Shown here piece after piece: positions 18,714-27,478 of a DNA stretch of 64,000 nucleotides. The position numbers and the translations under genes were made by a program. Each line of letters begins with the position of its first letter. The stretch's first letter is position 1. The DNA comes from Streptomyces sp. TG1A-8 (GTDB lineage Bacteria; Actinomycetota; Actinomycetes; Streptomycetales; Streptomycetaceae), in contig NZ_JASTLB010000001.1 in NCBI RefSeq assembly GCF_030499535.1, forward strand, positions 5,208,001 to 5,272,000, given 5' to 3'. The notes under the pieces are model-generated. The model had not been told where the DNA came from, ran no database searches, and saw nothing but the letters and a program-made list of their open reading frames with translations.

Positions 18714-21700
18714 TTACGCCCTGCGCAGCCGGAAGGTGAGGGAGAGGCCCTCGTCGGTGAACGGCTCGCCGTAGGTGCCGTCCGCCTCGCCCCGGTCGAA
18801 GTCGGTCGACAGGACCTCCTCCGCGATCAGGCCGGTGTGCTCGGTCAGCGCCGCGGTCACCGCCGGGTCCGTGGAGGTCCAGCGCAGCGCGATCCGGTCG
18901 GCCACGTCGAGGCCGCTGTTCTTGCGGGCCTCCTGGATCAGGCGGATGGCGTCGCGGGCCAGACCGGCCTGCCGCAGCTCCTCCGTGATCTCCAGGTCCA
19001 GGGCGACCGTGGCGCCGGAGTCGGAGGCCACCGACCAGCCCTCGCGCGGAGTCTCGGTGATGATCACCTCGTCCGGGGCGAGGGTGACCGTCTCCCCGTC
19101 GACCTCCACCGACGCCGTGCCCCCGCGCAGGGCGAGGGAGAGCGCGGCGGCGTCGGCGTTCGCGATCGCCTTCGCCACGTCCTGCACCCGCTTGCCGAAC
19201 CGCTTGCCCAGCGCCCGGAAGTTGGCCTTGGCCGTCGTGTCGACCAGCGAACCGCCCGCCTCGGACAGCGACGCCAGGGAGGAGACGTTCAGCTCCTCCG
19301 TGATCTGGCTGTGCAGCTCGGGGTCCAGCGCCTCGAAGCCGGCCGCCGCGACCAGTGCCCGGGACAGCGGCTGGCGCGTCTTGACGCCCGACTCCGCGCG
19401 CGTGGCCCGGCCCAGCTCCACCAGCCTCCGGACCAGCACCATCTGCCGGGACAGCTCCGGGTCGACCGCCGAGAGGTCCGCCTCGGGCCAGGGGGCCAGG
19501 TGGACGGACTCCGGCGCGCCGGGGGAGACCGGCACGACCAGGTCCTGCCACACCCGCTCGGTGAGGAACGGGGTGATCGGCGCCATCAGCTTCGTGACCG
19601 TCTCCAGCACCTCGTGCAGCGTGCGCAGCGCGGCCTTGTCGCCCTGCCAGAAGCGGCGGCGCGAGCGGCGGACGTACCAGTTGGAGAGGTCGTCGACGAA
19701 CGCGGACAGCAGCTTGCCGGCCCGCTGGGTGTCGTAGGCGTCCAGCGCCTGCGTCACCTGGTCGGTGAGCGCGTGCAGCTCCGACAGCAGCCAGCGGTCC
19801 AGCAGCGGGCGCGCGGCCGGGGCCGGGTCCGCCGCGCCGGGCGCCCAGCCGGACGTGCGGGCGTACAGCGCCTGGAAGGCGACCGTGTTCCAGTACGTCA
19901 GCAGGGTCTTGCGGACGACCTCCTGGATGGTGCCGTGACCGACCCGGCGGGCCGCCCAGGGCGAACCGCCGGCCGCCATGAACCAGCGCACCGCGTCCGC
20001 GCCGTGCTGGTCCATCAGCGGGATCGGCTGCAGGATGTTGCCCAGGTGCTTGGACATCTTGCGGCCGTCCTCGGCGAGGATGTGGCCCAGGCAGACGACG
20101 TTCTCGTACGACGACCGGTCGAAGACGAGCGTGCCGACGGCCATGAGGGTGTAGAACCAGCCGCGGGTCTGGTCGATCGCCTCGGAGATGAACTGCGCCG
20201 GGTACCGGCTCTCGAACAGTTCCTTGTTCTTGTACGGGTAGCCCCACTGCGCGAACGGCATCGAACCCGAGTCGTACCAGGCGTCGATGACCTCCGGCAC
20301 GCGCGTGGCCCGCCGGCCGCACCCCTCCTGCGGGCAGGCGAAGGTCACGTCGTCGATGTACGGGCGGTGCGGGTCGAGGCCCGACTGGTCGGTGCCGCTC
20401 AGCTCGGTCAGCTCCGCGCGGGAGCCGGCACAGGTGAGGTGGCCCTCCTCGCAGCGCCAGATCGGCAGCGGGGTGCCCCAGTAGCGGTTGCGGGACAGCG
20501 CCCAGTCGATGTTGTTGTTCAGCCAGTCGCCGAAGCGGCCGTGCTTGACCGTCTCCGGGAACCAGTTGGTCTTCTCGTTCTCCTGGATCAGCCGGTCCTT
20601 GACGGCCGTCGTGCGGATGTACCAGGAGGGCTGCGCGTAGTAGAGCAGCGCGGTGTGGCAGCGCCAGCAGTGCGGGTAGCTGTGCTCGTACGGCAGGTGC
20701 CGGAAGAGCAGGCCGCGCTCGTGCAGGTCCTCGGTGAGCTTTTCGTCGGCCTTCTTGAAGAAGACGCCGCCGACCAGCGGGACGTCCTCCTCGAAGGTGC
20801 CGTCCGGGCGGACCGGGTTGACCACGGGCAGGCCGTAGGAGCGGCAGACCCTGAGGTCGTCCTCGCCGAAGGCGGGGGACTGGTGGACCAGGCCCGTACC
20901 GTCCTCGGTGGTGACGTACTCGGCGTTCACCACGTAGTGCGCCGGCTCCGTGAACTCCACCAGTTCGAACGGGCGCCGGTACGCCCAGCGCTCCATCTCG
21001 GCACCGGTGAAGGTGCGGCCGGTCCTCTCCCAGCCCTCGCCGAGCGCCTTGTCCACGAGCGGCTCGGCGACGACGAGCTCCTCCTCGCCGTCGGTGGCGA
21101 CGACGTAGGTGACCTCGGGGTGGACGGCGACCGCCGTGTTGGAGACCAGGGTCCAGGGGGTCGTCGTCCACACCAGCAGTGCGGCCCGGCCGGCGAGCGG
21201 GCCGGAGGTGAGGGGGAAGCGGACGTAGACGGAGGGGTCGACGACCGTCTCGTAGCCCTGCGCCAGCTCGTGGTCGGACAGGCCGGTGCCGCAGCGCGGG
21301 CACCAGGGGGCGACGCGGTGGTCCTGGACCAGCAGGCCCTTGTCGAAGATCACCTTCAGCGACCACCAGACCGACTCGACGTACTCGGGGTCCATGGTGC
21401 GGTAGGCGTCGTCCAGGTCGACCCAGTAGCCCATGCGGGTCGTCAGCTCGGCGAAGGCGTCCGTGTGCCGGGTCACCGACTCGCGGCACCGGGCGTTGAA
21501 CTCGGCGATGCCGTACGCCTCGATGTCCTGCTTGCCGGAGAAGCCCAGCTCCTTCTCGACCGCCAGCTCCACCGGCAGTCCGTGGCAGTCCCAGCCGGCC
21601 TTGCGGCCCACGTGGTAGCCGCGCATGGTGCGGAAGCGGGGGAAGACGTCCTTGAAGACGCGCGCCTCGATGTGGTGGGCGCCGGGCATGCCGTTCGCGG

Positions 21701-21857
21701 TGGGCGGCCCCTCGTAGAACACCCATTCGGGGCGGCCCGCGGACTGCTCCAGGCTCTTGGCGAAGATCTTCTGCTCGCGCCAGAAGTCGAGTACGGCGTG
21801 CTCAAGCGCGGGCAGGTCGACCTGGGCGGGTACCGGGCGGTACGTCGGCGCTGTCAT
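18714..21857 (-). CDS. ileS: Isoleucyl-tRNA synthetase, type 2-like with GxHH signature
   Basis: Charges tRNA-Ile and edits valine. The 1047-aa length and sequence fit the long type of IleRS found in actinobacteria. From ATG 21857 the catalytic domain has GPPTANGMPGAHHIEAR. The usual HxGH is replaced by G59-A60-H61-H62, an inverted GxHH form. The second ATP signature is intact as DGRKMSKHLGN (near residue 600). The editing domain is present (WTTTPWTLVSNTAVAVHP). Cysteine pairs such as WCPRCGTG and CPQEGC may bind zinc. The ribosome-binding site GGAGG lies inside a leader hairpin controlled by a T-box, and the gene ends at a shared terminator with divIVA. Confidence 0.96.
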   Translation of the reverse strand: MTAPTYRPVPAQVDLPALEHAVLDFWREQKIFAKSLEQSAGRPEWVFYEGPPTANGMPGAHHIEARVFKDVFPRFRTMRGYHVGRKAGWDCHGLPVELAVEKELGFSGKQDIEAYGIAEFNARCRESVTRHTDAFAELTTRMGYWVDLDDAYRTMDPEYVESVWWSLKVIFDKGLLVQDHRVAPWCPRCGTGLSDHELAQGYETVVDPSVYVRFPLTSGPLAGRAALLVWTTTPWTLVSNTAVAVHPEVTYVVATDGEEELVVAEPLVDKALGEGWERTGRTFTGAEMERWAYRRPFELVEFTEPAHYVVNAEYVTTEDGTGLVHQSPAFGEDDLRVCRSYGLPVVNPVRPDGTFEEDVPLVGGVFFKKADEKLTEDLHERGLLFRHLPYEHSYPHCWRCHTALLYYAQPSWYIRTTAVKDRLIQENEKTNWFPETVKHGRFGDWLNNNIDWALSRNRYWGTPLPIWRCEEGHLTCAGSRAELTELSGTDQSGLDPHRPYIDDVTFACPQEGCGRRATRVPEVIDAWYDSGSMPFAQWGYPYKNKELFESRYPAQFISEAIDQTRGWFYTLMAVGTLVFDRSSYENVVCLGHILAEDGRKMSKHLGNILQPIPLMDQHGADAVRWFMAAGGSPWAARRVGHGTIQEVVRKTLLTYWNTVAFQALYARTSGWAPGAADPAPAARPLLDRWLLSELHALTDQVTQALDAYDTQRAGKLLSAFVDDLSNWYVRRSRRRFWQGDKAALRTLHEVLETVTKLMAPITPFLTERVWQDLVVPVSPGAPESVHLAPWPEADLSAVDPELSRQMVLVRRLVELGRATRAESGVKTRQPLSRALVAAAGFEALDPELHSQITEELNVSSLASLSEAGGSLVDTTAKANFRALGKRFGKRVQDVAKAIANADAAALSLALRGGTASVEVDGETVTLAPDEVIITETPREGWSVASDSGATVALDLEITEELRQAGLARDAIRLIQEARKNSGLDVADRIALRWTSTDPAVTAALTEHTGLIAEEVLSTDFDRGEADGTYGEPFTDEGLSLTFRLRRA

Positions 21858-21867
21858 CTGCGGGCAT

Positions 21868-22158
21868 CCTCCAACGGACGTGCTGACTTCCGTCGGAGGG
21901 ACGAGAGCTTTCCTCTGTACGCCGTGTGCGGCGCGCTCCCGCGGTACCACCCTCCTTGGCCCCCCGGCGCGCCGTGCCCGCCGGTGAGCCCGCTCATTGG
22001 GCTCGCGATGCCGGTTCTACTCGCCGCCAGGTGTGCTGCGGCTTTCTTCCGGCGGCTCCGGGGTGATCTTCACGTCGCGCTCGCCCCCGGGCTCACACCG
22101 TCCCCGGGTCGCTCTGGGCCGCCTACGCCGCTACTCGTCCCCATCCACGCTTCTCGCT
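21868..22158 (-). promoter_or_regulatory. Isoleucine T-box riboswitch of ileS (translational type)
   Basis: On the minus strand the leader contains the T-box core AGGGTGGTACCGCG (about 21941-21954), which binds the tRNA acceptor end. Stem I has GTGAAGATCACC, whose ATC (22065-22067) is an isoleucine specifier codon. Just before ileS, 21889-21899 (carrying CCTCC in the RNA) can pair with 21868-21878 (carrying GGAGG), with one mismatch. That stem hides the ribosome-binding site. There is no terminator with a U-tract, so control of translation initiation by uncharged tRNA-Ile is inferred, as known for other actinobacterial ileS T-boxes. Confidence 0.9.
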
Positions 22159-22164
22159 GCGCCC

Positions 22165-22170
22165 AGTGTA
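22165..22170 (-). promoter_or_regulatory. Candidate -10 box of the ileS leader
   Basis: TACACT on the minus strand lies a few nt before the predicted start of the T-box leader. No -35 consensus is visible at 16-19 bp. Confidence 0.35.
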
Positions 22171-22375
22171 CGGCGCCGCGCGGGCAGCGGCCGACCGGTT
22201 TCGGGGGCGGTGGGCGGCGGTCGGCCGGCGGAGGGCGCTTGACCCGATCGGCGAGGGTGCGGACGTCCGGATCCGCGGCCGCCGGCGCGGCGATTACCCG
22301 GCGGGGAGCTGGGCACAACGCATGCAGACCTGCCGCGCGGGCGCGCGGGGCGGGCGAATCGGGCGGCGTGCCCCG

Positions 22376-22404
22376 TTGCCGCGGGACTCATGTCGATTTA
22401 TCGT
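22376..22404 (+). promoter_or_regulatory. Candidate promoter of the TraR/DksA gene
   Basis: TTGCCG (22376-22381) and TATCGT (22399-22404) with 17-bp spacing. The transcript would start near 22411, about 43 nt before the ATG. Confidence 0.45.
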
Positions 22405-22453
22405 CCCAGCACGATGCGGGTGCAAGATCACAACATGTGAAGGGGTCGCGGCC

Positions 22454-23488
22454 ATGGTGGCGAAGAAGACCGCCCTGCAGCAGCCGGCGACCGGCCGGTC
22501 CAGGGGCGTGGCCGCCCCGGGCGGCGCGGCCTGCGCCGGTGAGGCGGAGGAAACCGGCGGCGGGGACACCACGTGTGCGGACGCGCCTCCGGCCGGCCGG
22601 GCCGGGCCGGTGCGGCCGGCCCGGGCACCGGCTCCGGAGGCGGTGCAGGAGTCCCCGGGCGCGGACCCGGCCGCCGCCGCGGGGAAGGCGGGGGCGCGGG
22701 AGCGCGGACGGGGCGGGGGTACTTCGCCGCGGACCGGGAAGACGGAGCCGTCCGGGAGCGCCGCGGGGGCGGTGGCGGCCGGGAGGGCCGTGGGCGGGGG
22801 CGCGGTGGCCGACGCGGACCGGGCGGTGGCCGGGAAGGCGGCCGGCGGGAAGGCGTCCGCCGCCGGCGGGGGCACCGCCGGGAGCACTGGTGGGGAGGCG
22901 GCCGTCGGAGGGGAAGGCGCCCGCGGAGGCGTCGCCACGGGAGCGGACGGGAAGAGCACGGCCAAGAAGGCGGGCGCGGCGCGGGCCGCGAAGCAGACGG
23001 GAGCCACGACAGTGGTTGCGAAGAAGACTCCTGGCACGGTCACGGCGGAGCAGAGCCCCGTTCCGAAGGCGCGGGGCGCCGCGGTGGAGCCCGGCGAGCT
23101 GGCGGTGCGCCCCGGCGAGGATCCCTGGACCCCGCAAGAGGCCGAGGAGGCCCGCGCGGAGCTGACGTCCGAGGCGGAGCGGCTGAGGAACGAGATCAGC
23201 TCCTCCGAGGCGTCGCTCGTGGGCCTGATGCGGGACTCCGGGGACGGCGCGGGCGACGACGACGCGGACACCGGCACCAAGAACATCACGCGCGAGCACG
23301 AGATGGCGCTGGCCGCCAACGCGCGCGAGATGCTCGTCCAGACCGAACGGGCCCTGGAGCGGCTGGACGCGGGCACCTACGGCCTGTGTGAGAACTGCGG
23401 CGACCCCATCGGCAAGGCCCGCATGCAGGCGTTCCCGCGCGCCACCCTGTGCGTGGAGTGCAAGCAGAAGCAGGAACGCCGCTCCTGA
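22454..23488 (+). CDS. TraR/DksA-type zinc-finger protein with long low-complexity N-terminus
   Basis: The C-terminal 125 residues match the TraR/DksA C4 zinc-finger family. A coiled-coil helix pair ([40 protein letters not shown]) is followed by [12 protein letters not shown] and [12 protein letters not shown], the two CxxC pairs at about 311-335. Such proteins bind the RNA polymerase secondary channel or DNA. The first ~215 residues are almost entirely Gly, Ala, Arg, Lys and Glu, with AKKT-like pieces recalling histone-tail segments, and are probably disordered. ATG 22454 has AAGGGG about 8 nt upstream. The target is unknown. It is followed by lspA on the same strand, 67 nt away. Confidence 0.85.
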   Translation: MVAKKTALQQPATGRSRGVAAPGGAACAGEAEETGGGDTTCADAPPAGRAGPVRPARAPAPEAVQESPGADPAAAAGKAGARERGRGGGTSPRTGKTEPSGSAAGAVAAGRAVGGGAVADADRAVAGKAAGGKASAAGGGTAGSTGGEAAVGGEGARGGVATGADGKSTAKKAGAARAAKQTGATTVVAKKTPGTVTAEQSPVPKARGAAVEPGELAVRPGEDPWTPQEAEEARAELTSEAERLRNEISSSEASLVGLMRDSGDGAGDDDADTGTKNITREHEMALAANAREMLVQTERALERLDAGTYGLCENCGDPIGKARMQAFPRATLCVECKQKQERRS

Positions 23489-23555
23489 GGCCCGGGGGGT
23501 GCCGGAGCGTGCCGTAGTCTCGTCCTCGGTCAGGAACCTAGGTCGAGGGACTCAC

Positions 23556-24125
23556 GTGGCAGAGGCGGAGCGCATCATCGGTACGCCGGACACTCCGGAC
23601 GACGGCGACGAGCGGCAGGCGCCGGCGCGGCGCACCGGGCGCGGGCGCCGGGTCGCCGTGCTGTTCGCGGTGGCCGCGTTCGCCTACGCCCTGGACCTGG
23701 TGAGCAAGATGCTCGTGGTCGCGCGGCTGGAGCACCACGCGCCGGTCCGGGTGTTCGGCGACTGGCTGGAGCTGAACGCCCTGCGCAACCCGGGCGCGGC
23801 CTTCGGCTTCGGCGCGGCCTTCACCGTCATCTTCACGCTGATCGCGGCCGCGGTCATCGTGGTGATCGTCCGCCTGGCGCGCAAGCTCCACAGCATGCCC
23901 TGGGCGATCGCGCTGGGCCTGCTGCTCGGCGGCGCGCTGGGCAACCTCACCGACCGGATCTTCCGGGCGCCCGGGATATTCGAGGGCGAGGTCGTGGACT
24001 TCATCGCGCCCAAGGGCTTCGCGGTGTTCAACCTGGCCGACTCGGCGATCGTGTGCGGCGGCATCCTGATCGTGCTGCTGTCCTTCCGCGGCCTGGACCC
24101 GGACGGCACCGTCCACAAGGACTGA
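23556..24125 (+). CDS. lspA: Lipoprotein signal peptidase LspA (signal peptidase II)
   Basis: Membrane aspartyl protease that cuts the signal peptide from diacylated prolipoproteins. The 189-aa protein has about 35 extra polar residues before the first of four membrane spans. Family motifs are [27 protein letters not shown] with catalytic Asp133, and [13 protein letters not shown] with Asp162. GTG 23556 has GAGGGA 5 nt upstream. It fits with lgt at the end of the window, whose product acts one step earlier. Confidence 0.95.
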   Translation: MAEAERIIGTPDTPDDGDERQAPARRTGRGRRVAVLFAVAAFAYALDLVSKMLVVARLEHHAPVRVFGDWLELNALRNPGAAFGFGAAFTVIFTLIAAAVIVVIVRLARKLHSMPWAIALGLLLGGALGNLTDRIFRAPGIFEGEVVDFIAPKGFAVFNLADSAIVCGGILIVLLSFRGLDPDGTVHKD

Positions 24126-24199
24126 CGGACCCGGCGGACCCGGCGGGGCGGCCGGGGCGGCCGTCCACGGGCTCGTTCGGCACCGTCGTCGCCGTCCGG

Positions 24200-24205
24200 C
24201 ATACT
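24200..24205 (+). promoter_or_regulatory. Candidate leaderless -10 box of the RluD-type gene
   Basis: CATACT ends 6 nt before GTG 24212. There is no Shine-Dalgarno sequence. Weak match to TANNNT. Confidence 0.25.
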
Positions 24206-24211
24206 CGACGG

Positions 24212-25156
24212 GTGAGCACGATTCCCGAGATCCGCACCCTGCCCGTGCCCGACGGCCTGGAGGGCGAGCGCGTCGACGCCGCCATCTCCCGCATGTTCGG
24301 CTTCTCCCGCACGAAGGCGGCGGAGCTGGCCGCGGCCGGCAAGGTGCAGGTCGACGGCGCGGTGGTCGGCAAGTCCGAACGGGTGAGCGGCGGCGCCTGG
24401 CTCGAGGTGGAGATGCCGCAGGCGCCCGCGCCGGTGCAGGTGGTCGCCGAGCCGGTCGAGGGCATGGAGATCGTGCACGACGACGACGACGTGGTCGTGA
24501 TCGTCAAGCCGGTCGGCGTCGCCGCGCACCCCAGCCCCGGCTGGACCGGCCCTACCGTCATCGGCGGTCTCGCCGCCGCCGGGTACCGGATCTCGACCTC
24601 CGGCGCCGCCGAGCGCCAGGGCATCGTGCACCGCCTCGACGTGGGCACCTCCGGCCTGATGGTGGTCGCCAAGTCGGAGTACGCGTACACGTCGCTCAAG
24701 CGCCAGTTCAAGGAGCGCACGGTCGACAAGCGGTACCACACCCTCGTCCAGGGCCACCCGGACCCGACGAGCGGCACGATCGACGCGCCGATCGGCCGTC
24801 ACCCGAACCACGACTACAAGTGGGCGGTCACGGCCGAGGGCAAGCCCTCGGTGACCCACTACGACCTCCTGGAGGCCTTCCGCGCCGCCTCCCTGCTGGA
24901 CGTGAAGCTGGAGACCGGCCGCACCCACCAGATCCGGGTCCACATGGCCGCGCACCGCCACCCCTGCGTCGGCGACCTGACCTACGGCGCCGACCCGACC
25001 CTCGCCAAGCGGCTGGGCCTGACCCGCCAGTGGCTGCACGCCGTCCGGCTCGGCTTCGAGCACCCGGGCGACGGGCAGTGGGCGGAGTTCTCCAGCGACT
25101 ACCCCGAGGACCTGCAGCGGGCCCTGGACCAGGTCCGCGAGGAGACGTACGCGTGA
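24212..25156 (+). CDS. RluD-family 23S rRNA pseudouridine synthase
   Basis: Isomerises uridine to pseudouridine in RNA, most likely in 23S rRNA helix 69 or nearby. The 314-aa protein has an S4 RNA-binding domain (about 15-75: [30 protein letters not shown]) and the synthase domain. The catalytic motif [15 protein letters not shown] has Asp143, and [11 protein letters not shown] is typical of RluA/RluD enzymes. The target position cannot be told from sequence. The stop overlaps the next GTG (GTGA). Confidence 0.92.
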   Translation: MSTIPEIRTLPVPDGLEGERVDAAISRMFGFSRTKAAELAAAGKVQVDGAVVGKSERVSGGAWLEVEMPQAPAPVQVVAEPVEGMEIVHDDDDVVVIVKPVGVAAHPSPGWTGPTVIGGLAAAGYRISTSGAAERQGIVHRLDVGTSGLMVVAKSEYAYTSLKRQFKERTVDKRYHTLVQGHPDPTSGTIDAPIGRHPNHDYKWAVTAEGKPSVTHYDLLEAFRAASLLDVKLETGRTHQIRVHMAAHRHPCVGDLTYGADPTLAKRLGLTRQWLHAVRLGFEHPGDGQWAEFSSDYPEDLQRALDQVREETYA

Positions 25157-25620
25157 GCATGCGGTACACCGTCCGGACCGCCGAGGACCCCGCCGACCGC
25201 GAGGCCTGCTTCGCGGTCCGCAAGGAGGTCTTCGTCGGCGAGCAGGGCGTGCCCGAGGACATCGAGTACGACGCCCACGACGCCGTGGCCGTGCACGTGC
25301 TGGCGCTCCGCGAGGACGGCGTGCCGCTCGGCACCGGGCGCCTGCTGTACGGGGAGGCGGCCGCCGCGAAGACCGGCGGGGACGCCTCGGTGGGTTCCCT
25401 GGGGCGGCTCGCCGTCGCCCGCGAGGCCCGCGGCCTCGGCATCGGCGCGGCCCTGGTGCGGGCCGTCGAGGACGCGGCCCGCGCGCGCGGTCTGACCGCG
25501 GTGGACCTGCACGCCCAGACGCACGCCCTCGGCTTCTACGAGCGGATCGGGTACGAGGCGTACGGCCCGGAGTTCCCGGACGCCGGGATCCCGCACCGGG
25601 CGATGCGGCGCGCCCTGTAG
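25153..25620 (+). CDS. GNAT-family N-acetyltransferase
   Basis: The 155-aa protein has the GNAT acetyl-CoA loop in [29 protein letters not shown], and ends [31 protein letters not shown]. That C-terminal part resembles the ElaA-type subgroup. The start [22 protein letters not shown] is also ElaA-like. The substrate is unknown. It is translationally coupled to the pseudouridine synthase gene and followed by a small hairpin (25622-25642). Confidence 0.88.
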   Translation: MSMRYTVRTAEDPADREACFAVRKEVFVGEQGVPEDIEYDAHDAVAVHVLALREDGVPLGTGRLLYGEAAAAKTGGDASVGSLGRLAVAREARGLGIGAALVRAVEDAARARGLTAVDLHAQTHALGFYERIGYEAYGPEFPDAGIPHRAMRRAL

Positions 25621-25724
25621 GCGCACCCCGCCGCCCGGTGCGGGAGGGACGAAGGGGCCGGTCGGCCGGGGACCGTGGCAGGCTGGAGACCTGCACGTGA
25701 TCATCGACTCCCGGAGCGCTCGCC

Positions 25725-27311
25725 GTGGATCAGCTGGCCCTGTTGTTCGTGTTGCTGCTCGGGGCCCTGGTGAGCGTCCCGGTGGGGAACCGGTTCGGGG
25801 TGCCCTCGCCCGTGCTGATGACGCTGTTCGGCGGCGTGCTGGCGGTGGCCGACTTCGTGCCCAACGTCGACATCCCGCCGGACCTGATCCTCCCCGCGCT
25901 GCTGCCGCCGCTGCTCTACGCCGCCGTGCGCCGCACCTCCTGGCGCCAGTTCACGGCCAACAGGCGCCCGATCTTCCTGCTGGCCGTCGCCCTGGTGCTG
26001 GTGACGATGGTGTGCGTGGCGGTCGTCGCCCACGCCGTGGTGCCCGGGCTGCCGATCGCCGCCGCACTGGCGCTGGGCGCGCTGATCGCCCCGCCCGACC
26101 CGGTCGCCGCGACCGCCGTCGCCGGACAGCTGGGGCTGCCGCGCCGGCTCGTGTCCATCCTGGAGGGCGAGGGCCTCTTCAACGACGTCACGGCCATCGT
26201 GCTGTACCACGTCGCGATCGCCGCGGTCGTCAGCGGGACGTTCTCGCCGTGGCGGGCCGGTCTCGAACTGGTGCTCTCGGCCGTCGTCGCGCTCGTCGTC
26301 GGCCTGGCGCTCGGCTGGGGCGCGAACAAGCTGATGGACCTGCTGGAGGACCCCACCCTGCAGATCGGGATGACCCTGCTGGTGCCGTACGCCTCCTACG
26401 TCCTCGCGGAGGAACTGCACGGCTCGGGGGTCCTGGCGGTGCTCACCACCGCCCTCTTCCTCGCCGAGTACGCCACCGACGCCGACAACGTGATGACCCG
26501 GCTGGCCGGGCACGCCTTCTGGGACATCATCGACACGCTCGTCACCGGCGTCGCCTTCGGGCTGATCGGCCTGGAGCTGCACAACGCGATCCGCACGGCC
26601 TCGGGACGCTGGGGGGAGATGCTCGGCTGGGCCGTCGCGGTGGTGGGCGTGGTGGTGGTCGTACGGCTGCTGTGGCTGCTGCCCGCGACCTGGCTGACCA
26701 AGCGGCTGCACGCCCGGCGGGACAGCGAGGAGGACATCCCGGTGAGCTGGCGGGAGACCGTCGTCATGTGGTGGTCCGGGATGCGCGGGGTGGCCTCGGT
26801 GGCGCTGGCGCTGGCGATCCCGCTCAGGACCGACGACGGTTCCCCGTTCCCGGACCGGGACGAGATCGTGTTCATCGCGTTCGGGGTGATCATCGCCACG
26901 CTGGTGCTGCAGGGGCTCACCCTGCCGTGGCTGGTGCGGTGGCTCGGGGTGCGGGCCGACTCCGAGCGGGAGAAGGAGTTCGAGAAGGAGCTGGCGGTGC
27001 GGGCGTCGAAGGCCGCGAAGCGGAGGCTGCGGGAGATCGAGCAGGTGGAGGAGTTGCCGGAGGACCTGTCCGAGCAGATGCTGCGGCGGGCCTTCGACAT
27101 CGGGATCCGGATCAATCCGGAGATGGGGGAGGAGGAGCGGCGGGAGGCGCACCAGCAGCGGGTGCGGAGGCTGAAGCGGGTACGGCGGATCCAGCAGGAG
27201 ATGCTGAGCGCGGCGCGGCACGAGGTGCTGGCGGCGCGCAGCGAGCCCGGGGCGGACCCGGAGGTCGTGGACCGGGTGCTCAGGCATCTGGACGTGCGCA
27301 GCCTGCGCTGA
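25725..27311 (+). CDS. Na+/H+ antiporter, CPA1 family
   Basis: Cytoplasmic-membrane exchanger of monovalent cations for protons. The 528-aa protein has 10-12 hydrophobic segments, with family motifs PPDPVAATAV and LEGEGLFNDVTAIVLY (conserved Asp near residue 155) and WSGMRGVASVALALAIP. A charged C-terminal tail of about 130 residues (KEFEKELAVRASKAAKRRL onward) is predicted cytoplasmic and possibly regulatory. GTG 25725 has GGAG 8 nt upstream. Transported ion and role in pH or salt control are inferred. Confidence 0.92.
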   Translation: MDQLALLFVLLLGALVSVPVGNRFGVPSPVLMTLFGGVLAVADFVPNVDIPPDLILPALLPPLLYAAVRRTSWRQFTANRRPIFLLAVALVLVTMVCVAVVAHAVVPGLPIAAALALGALIAPPDPVAATAVAGQLGLPRRLVSILEGEGLFNDVTAIVLYHVAIAAVVSGTFSPWRAGLELVLSAVVALVVGLALGWGANKLMDLLEDPTLQIGMTLLVPYASYVLAEELHGSGVLAVLTTALFLAEYATDADNVMTRLAGHAFWDIIDTLVTGVAFGLIGLELHNAIRTASGRWGEMLGWAVAVVGVVVVVRLLWLLPATWLTKRLHARRDSEEDIPVSWRETVVMWWSGMRGVASVALALAIPLRTDDGSPFPDRDEIVFIAFGVIIATLVLQGLTLPWLVRWLGVRADSEREKEFEKELAVRASKAAKRRLREIEQVEELPEDLSEQMLRRAFDIGIRINPEMGEEERREAHQQRVRRLKRVRRIQQEMLSAARHEVLAARSEPGADPEVVDRVLRHLDVRSLR

Positions 27312-27417
27312 GCGTGCGCGCTCTGCCGCCCGCGCACCGCCCGTCGGCCGCGGGACGGGACCGGCGCGCGGGGGCGGGGGCGACGCGCGGGGCGGAGGGG
27401 GAAGGGGGCGCCGGCCC

Positions 27418-27451
27418 GGGCCCGCGCGCGGAGCGCAGGGGGCGCGGGCCC
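27418..27451. terminator. Hairpin between convergent genes
   Basis: GGGCCCGCGC (27418-27427) pairs perfectly with GCGCGGGCCC (27442-27451). There is no U-tract. It may end both the antiporter and mechanosensitive-channel transcripts. Confidence 0.45.
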
Positions 27452-27478
27452 GCCTCCCCCTGCGCACGGGGCGGCGCC

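Noticed and set aside
18585..23165. Very long plus-strand open frame antisense to ileS
   Set aside because: It mirrors the ileS codon structure (third-position GC), has no family similarity, and crosses the T-box leader. ileS is certain.
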